A DNA stretch of 64,000 nucleotides. Origin: Limisoma sp963601185. Its GTDB lineage: Bacteria; Bacteroidota; Bacteroidia; Bacteroidales; Muribaculaceae. A program made the translations under genes and the position numbers. Shown here piece after piece: positions 60,696-64,000 of this stretch. The DNA lies in assembly GCA_963601185.1 (NCBI GenBank), contig CAVCEE010000005.1:62001-126000 (forward strand). Reading direction: 5' to 3'. A model generated the notes under the pieces. The model saw nothing but the letters and a program-made list of their open reading frames with translations, searched no databases and was not told where the DNA came from. The stretch's first letter is position 1, and each line of letters begins with the position of its first letter.

Positions 60696-63323
60696 TTAAT
60701 TGTCAATGACGCTTTGTAGTGTTACGGGGTCCATCAACACCTGACGTGGCTTGCCACCCTGGCTCGCACTTACGATGCCTGCCGCTTCAAGTTGGTCCAT
60801 CAACCGACCAGCGCGGTTGTAGCCAATGGAGTAACGGCGCTGGATGCCCGACGTGGACGGATTGAGTTCGTTGCACACAATCTGCTTTGCCACTTCCTCA
60901 AACAGCGAGTCGCGCTCCGACAGCGATGCCATACCGCCGCCCGACGACTGTCCGCCGCCGTCTTCCATATCGGCAGTGTATTCCGGAAGCAGATAAGCCT
61001 CGTCGAAGCCGATTTGCTCGTCGATGTAGTTTGCGATGGCCTCGACCTCAGGGGTGTCGACAAAGGCACACTGCACACGCGTGATTTCGTTGTTGTAACT
61101 GATGAGCATATCGCCGCGTCCGATGAGTTGTTGCGCTCCCGACCGGTCGAGGATGGTGCGCGAATCGACCATCTGCGTGACGCGGAATGCGATGCGTCCC
61201 GGGCAGTTTGCTTTGATTACGCCGGTGATGATGTCGGTGGACGGGCGCTGTGTGGCAAGAATCATGTGGATGCCCACGGCACGTGCTTTCTGCGTGATGC
61301 GCGAAATTGGTATCTCAACCTCCTTGCGACCGATGTTCATAATGAGGTCTGCAAGTTCATCGATGATCACGACGATGTAAGGCATGTAGCGGTGACCCTT
61401 CTCTGGGTTCAGTCTGCGCTCGATGAATTTGGTGTTGTATTCCTTAATGTTGCGCACATTGGCATCGCGGAGCAGCAGCAGGCGGCTTTCCATCTCGGCA
61501 ACCAGCGACTTCAGTGTGGCGACAGCCTTGTTCATGTCGGTGACGATGCATTCGTCTTCGCCTTCCATCTTTGCGATGTAGTGGTGCTCAAGTTTGGAGT
61601 ACATACTGAACTCCACCATCTTCGGGTCAATCATCACAAACTTAAGTTCTGACGGGTGTTTCTTGTAGAGCAGTGAGGTCACGATGGCGTTCAGACCAAC
61701 TGACTTACCCATACCGGTTGCACCAGCCACGAGGATGTGCGGCATCTTGGCAAGGTCGGCGATAAACACCTCGTTGCTGATGGTGCAGCCCATAGCGATT
61801 GGGAGTTCGTATTTGCAGTCCTGGAATTTTTTCGACTCAATCACGTCCTTCATTGACACCGTGCGTTTGTCCTTGTTCGGTACTTCGATACCGATTGTAC
61901 CCTTGCCAGGGATTGGAGCGATGATGCGGATGCCGAGTGCCGACAAACTGAGGGCGATGTCGTCTTCAAGGTTCTTGATTTTTGATATGCGCACACCTTC
62001 TGCCGGGATAATCTCGTAGAGCGTGACCGTAGGGCCTACGCACACCTCGATGCTGCGAATGGCAATACCATAGTCACTGAGTGTCTTGGTGATGGTTGCC
62101 TTGTTCTCTTCCTGCTCTTCCACGTCGACACTTTTGCCGGTGTTCTTTATCTCGCGGAGCAGGGTTGTGGGAGGGAACTTGTAGCGCGACAGTTCGGCGG
62201 TCGGGTCGAATGGCTTTTCAGCAATCTTGTCGGCCTTGTCAATCTCTTTCATCTCCACGGCAACCGGTTGGCTCGGCTCTTCGCTCTGTGCCTCTGTTGG
62301 CTGTTGTGGCTGTGTCTCCTCGACGGTCTCAATGGGAGATGGTTCGACTGGTTTCGGGCTGCTGGGCTCTTCGGCGGCAGGCTCTGGTGCGGCAACCTCT
62401 ATAATTGGTTCGGGTACTGCTTCAAACACTTCTTCAATTGGCGCTTCATGCGTTTCTTCTATGTCGGTAGGCTTGAAACTGATGTCCTGCTTCGATGGCT
62501 TTGCCTTGTCGTTATCGGTGTCAGTAGTTTCGTCGGTCTCGTCAAACGTGTTGCGACGCTCTGCCTCTTCTTCGTGCTTCTTTTGCAGACGTTTCAGTTT
62601 GTAGGTCGTGACAACCTGACGGTAGCGTTGGTACACATGACGAAGTGAGTTGATGGTCAGTACGAACAGGATTACCACAAGCATCACGTTGAGTGCGATT
62701 GCACCAAACGGGCCAGCCACGTCGAGACACAATTGGTTAAGGTAGTGTCCGTGCGCTCCGCCGATGGCGAAGAATGTCTGTGTCTCGGTCATTATATCGA
62801 GAAATCCGAGTACGCTTGAGATGGTCAGCGTAGCGACGAGAGAGATGAGCACCGTCGACGCTACACGGTATTTGTAGCGACCGAATACCTTCAAACTCAA
62901 TGCTATGAGCATATAGATTATGCAGAATGTACCGATGCCGAAACCTTGGTTGAAGAAAAATTCCGACAGGAATGCGCCCAATGGACCGCCGGCATTCTGG
63001 ATGTGGTGGCCCTTGGCATTGTCGAGTATAGTTTTGGTGTTTACGAGGCTTTGGTCGGTCGCGCCCCATGCAAAATAAGAGATGCCGCTGATGAGCAGGA
63101 ATAATGCCATCAGCATCAAGACCGTGCCGAGCACTATTTTGAACCGTCTGTCCTTGAAGAATGCCACAAAAGCGTTGTCGCCGTCCTTTGTGCGCATTTT
63201 CTTTTCCTTCTTTTTCGGTTTGTTCTCCTGCCGGGATTCGGCTGGCGTCGCTTCCACTTCAACCAATTCCTCCTCTTCCGGCTGATATTTAGGTCCTTTA
63301 TATTCTTCGAAATGCAATCCCAT
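60696..63323 (-). CDS. ftsK: DNA translocase FtsK/SpoIIIE
   Basis: 875 residues. Four membrane segments (about 60-85, 115-140, 155-180, 205-230), an acidic Pro/Glu-rich linker (about 250-370), the alpha/beta motor with Walker A GATGMGKSVGLN near residue 530 and Walker B IVVIIDELADL, and a C-terminal gamma winged helix (SGIQRRYSIGYNRAGRLMDQ) that reads KOPS-type sequences. It moves chromosome termini through the septum. The promoter lies inside the repeat at 63354-63428, so the repeat supplies its transcription start. Confidence 0.95.
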   Translation of the reverse strand: MGLHFEEYKGPKYQPEEEELVEVEATPAESRQENKPKKKEKKMRTKDGDNAFVAFFKDRRFKIVLGTVLMLMALFLLISGISYFAWGATDQSLVNTKTILDNAKGHHIQNAGGPLGAFLSEFFFNQGFGIGTFCIIYMLIALSLKVFGRYKYRVASTVLISLVATLTISSVLGFLDIMTETQTFFAIGGAHGHYLNQLCLDVAGPFGAIALNVMLVVILFVLTINSLRHVYQRYRQVVTTYKLKRLQKKHEEEAERRNTFDETDETTDTDNDKAKPSKQDISFKPTDIEETHEAPIEEVFEAVPEPIIEVAAPEPAAEEPSSPKPVEPSPIETVEETQPQQPTEAQSEEPSQPVAVEMKEIDKADKIAEKPFDPTAELSRYKFPPTTLLREIKNTGKSVDVEEQEENKATITKTLSDYGIAIRSIEVCVGPTVTLYEIIPAEGVRISKIKNLEDDIALSLSALGIRIIAPIPGKGTIGIEVPNKDKRTVSMKDVIESKKFQDCKYELPIAMGCTISNEVFIADLAKMPHILVAGATGMGKSVGLNAIVTSLLYKKHPSELKFVMIDPKMVEFSMYSKLEHHYIAKMEGEDECIVTDMNKAVATLKSLVAEMESRLLLLRDANVRNIKEYNTKFIERRLNPEKGHRYMPYIVVIIDELADLIMNIGRKEVEIPISRITQKARAVGIHMILATQRPSTDIITGVIKANCPGRIAFRVTQMVDSRTILDRSGAQQLIGRGDMLISYNNEITRVQCAFVDTPEVEAIANYIDEQIGFDEAYLLPEYTADMEDGGGQSSGGGMASLSERDSLFEEVAKQIVCNELNPSTSGIQRRYSIGYNRAGRLMDQLEAAGIVSASQGGKPRQVLMDPVTLQSVIDN

Positions 63324-63353
63324 TTGTCTTACTTCAAGTAATAAATATTAACT

Positions 63354-63428
63354 ACAAAGATAGTGCAAGCCGAGCGAAGTGCAAAACAAACTTGTTTGAT
63401 TTTGCATTTCCGAGGCGCAGCCTATCTT
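63354..63428. repeat. Palindromic intergenic repeat (family A) carrying the ftsK promoter
   Basis: The outer arms AAGATAG (63357-63363) and CTATCTT (63422-63428) are inverted, and the core TGCAAAA-CAAAC-TT-GTTTG-A-TTTTGCA (63380-63406) is nearly perfectly palindromic. On the minus strand TTTG at 63385-63382, a 19-base spacer and TATCTTTG at 63362-63355 form a perfect promoter 32 bases upstream of the ftsK ATG. The other arm has TTTTG (63400-63404) and TATCTTAT (63423-63430) on the plus strand, a decayed mirror promoter. A diverged copy lies at 13-80. Confidence 0.8.
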
Positions 63429-63430
63429 AT

Positions 63431-63468
63431 CAAAAGATAGTGCAAGCCGAGAAAAAATCGGTGCAAAA
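63431..63468. repeat. Partial copy of the family A repeat arm
   Basis: AAAAGATAGTGCAAGCCGAG repeats the first arm of the unit at 63354 and GTGCAAAACA resembles its next block, but a short A-rich insertion widens the spacing. The potential promoter is therefore impaired (24-base spacer and TATCTTTT on the minus strand). Confidence 0.6.
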
Positions 63469-63509
63469 CAAAAAGACATCCAATCTGCCGAGTTGGCGGA
63501 TTGGATGTC
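63466..63509 (-). terminator. Intrinsic terminator of the VOC gene
   Basis: GACATCCAATC (63475-63485) pairs with GATTGGATGTC (63499-63509), with an inner GCC/GGC; on the minus strand TTTTTG follows. Confidence 0.8.
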
Positions 63510-63576
63510 AATTGCATTGTGGATTGGCTAATGTAAAAATGCGCTTTTGTGGTGGCGCAACCCACGGAATGTTTTT

Positions 63577-63963
63577 TTAGATTGTAATCTCAATTTCCAG
63601 ATCTTCCGGACCGATGATGCAACTCTCGTAATAGCCGTCGCCGGTGACGCGCGGACCGCTCAGTCTCTGGTAGCCGTCGGCTTCCAGTCGTTGTGTCAGT
63701 TTGTTGACTGCATCTTGGCTTCCGACGCTCATACAGAGGTGGGTCAGTCCCTGCCCGTGTTTGGGTCGCTCTGTCGGAGCGGTGTCGGGCCACGTCATTA
63801 GTTCGAGTTTAGTGCTGCCAACTGGAAAAAGCAGCATCCAACTGTGGAGTCCAGTCTTTGGGTTGCGGTATTCCGCACCCTCTTGGGCATTGAAATAATT
63901 TATGAAGAAGTCTTTGGTTTGTTCAATGTCCAAGCAATTGATTGCGATGTGGTTTACTCTCAT
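63577..63963 (-). CDS. VOC-family (glyoxalase/dioxygenase fold) protein
   Basis: 128 residues with two beta-alpha-beta-beta-beta units. Likely metal ligands are the His in VNHIAINCLD (near residue 4), a Glu in KLELMTW, the His in GLTHLCMSVG and Glu residues in the last strand (EDLEIEITI). This arrangement fits lactoylglutathione lyase-like or similar VOC enzymes; the actual substrate is unknown. The gene is complete; its upstream region leaves the window 37 bases further on. Confidence 0.83.
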   Translation of the reverse strand: MRVNHIAINCLDIEQTKDFFINYFNAQEGAEYRNPKTGLHSWMLLFPVGSTKLELMTWPDTAPTERPKHGQGLTHLCMSVGSQDAVNKLTQRLEADGYQRLSGPRVTGDGYYESCIIGPEDLEIEITI

Positions 63964-64000
63964 TTCAGTGTTGTTGAAGTTATTACTTTTTGAAGAGTTT

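Noticed and set aside
1..64000. Search by eye for tRNA/rRNA genes, CRISPR arrays, insertion sequences, integrases, phage or conjugation genes
   Set aside because: None seen; all larger genes are chromosomal housekeeping or envelope functions, so no mobile element is claimed.

Overview
The window looks like chromosomal DNA from a gut-type Bacteroidales bacterium, possibly Muribaculaceae or a relative; genus and family cannot be fixed from the sequence alone. The evidence is: about 15 Bacteroidetes-type promoter elements (-7 TAnnTTTG, several with a -33 TTTG/TTG 19-20 bases upstream); almost no Shine-Dalgarno sequences; Bacteroidetes-specific genes (gldH, OstA-like, DUF3109, DUF3737, an OmpA porin, the Rho and S16 extensions); and two Bacteroidales-style intergenic repeats. 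Coding density is high. I see no tRNA, rRNA, CRISPR array, insertion sequence or prophage.

Left part (1-11 kb): queD-queE (7-deazaguanine synthesis), then a tight operon of SLC13 permease, cysC, cysD, cysN and a PAPS sulfotransferase. This makes PAPS from sulfate and passes the sulfonate group to an acceptor. No sulfite-producing reductase genes are present, so it reads as a sulfonation cluster. A secreted flavin-reductase-like protein is attached at its end. metG, an unknown gene and rpsP follow. 11-14 kb: mdh and cardiolipin synthase on the minus strand. 14-24 kb: a tiny protein resembling an isolated T9SS sorting domain, a type I pullulanase, zapA, a coiled-coil partner, a structured RNA (candidate 6S), then rny-ricT-gldH and HAD-aminopeptidase-cca. 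24-29 kb: HU, a 29-residue ribosomal-type protein, RNase G, then a polysaccharide flippase and a glycosyltransferase.

29-41 kb: radical SAM-aroC-ybaK (minus); MATE, DUF3737 and PatB/MalY (plus); a lactonase, rho and DUF3109 (minus); nhaD (plus). 41-51 kb: a likely seven-gene minus-strand operon of about 10 kb (SurA-like isomerase, OstA-like, mutL, TPR/PD40 protein, PHP phosphatase, metA, U32 peptidase), linking envelope biogenesis with mismatch repair and methionine synthesis. 51-64 kb (minus): serC-serA, an MFS transporter, a small exported winged-helix-like protein with an FGE-domain lipoprotein, OmpA, an ECF sigma factor, ftsK-lolA-trxB and a VOC-family protein.

Most of the window is housekeeping. 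The points most worth a second look are: the intergenic repeat at 63354-63428, whose arm is itself a perfect Bacteroidetes promoter driving ftsK; the sulfonation cluster; the rny-ricT pair with a Gly/Arg-rich tail; the exported winged-helix protein with its FGE lipoprotein; the stand-alone sorting-domain-like protein; and MutL with an eroded endonuclease motif. Promoter and terminator calls were made by eye, with stem positions counted on the sequence.
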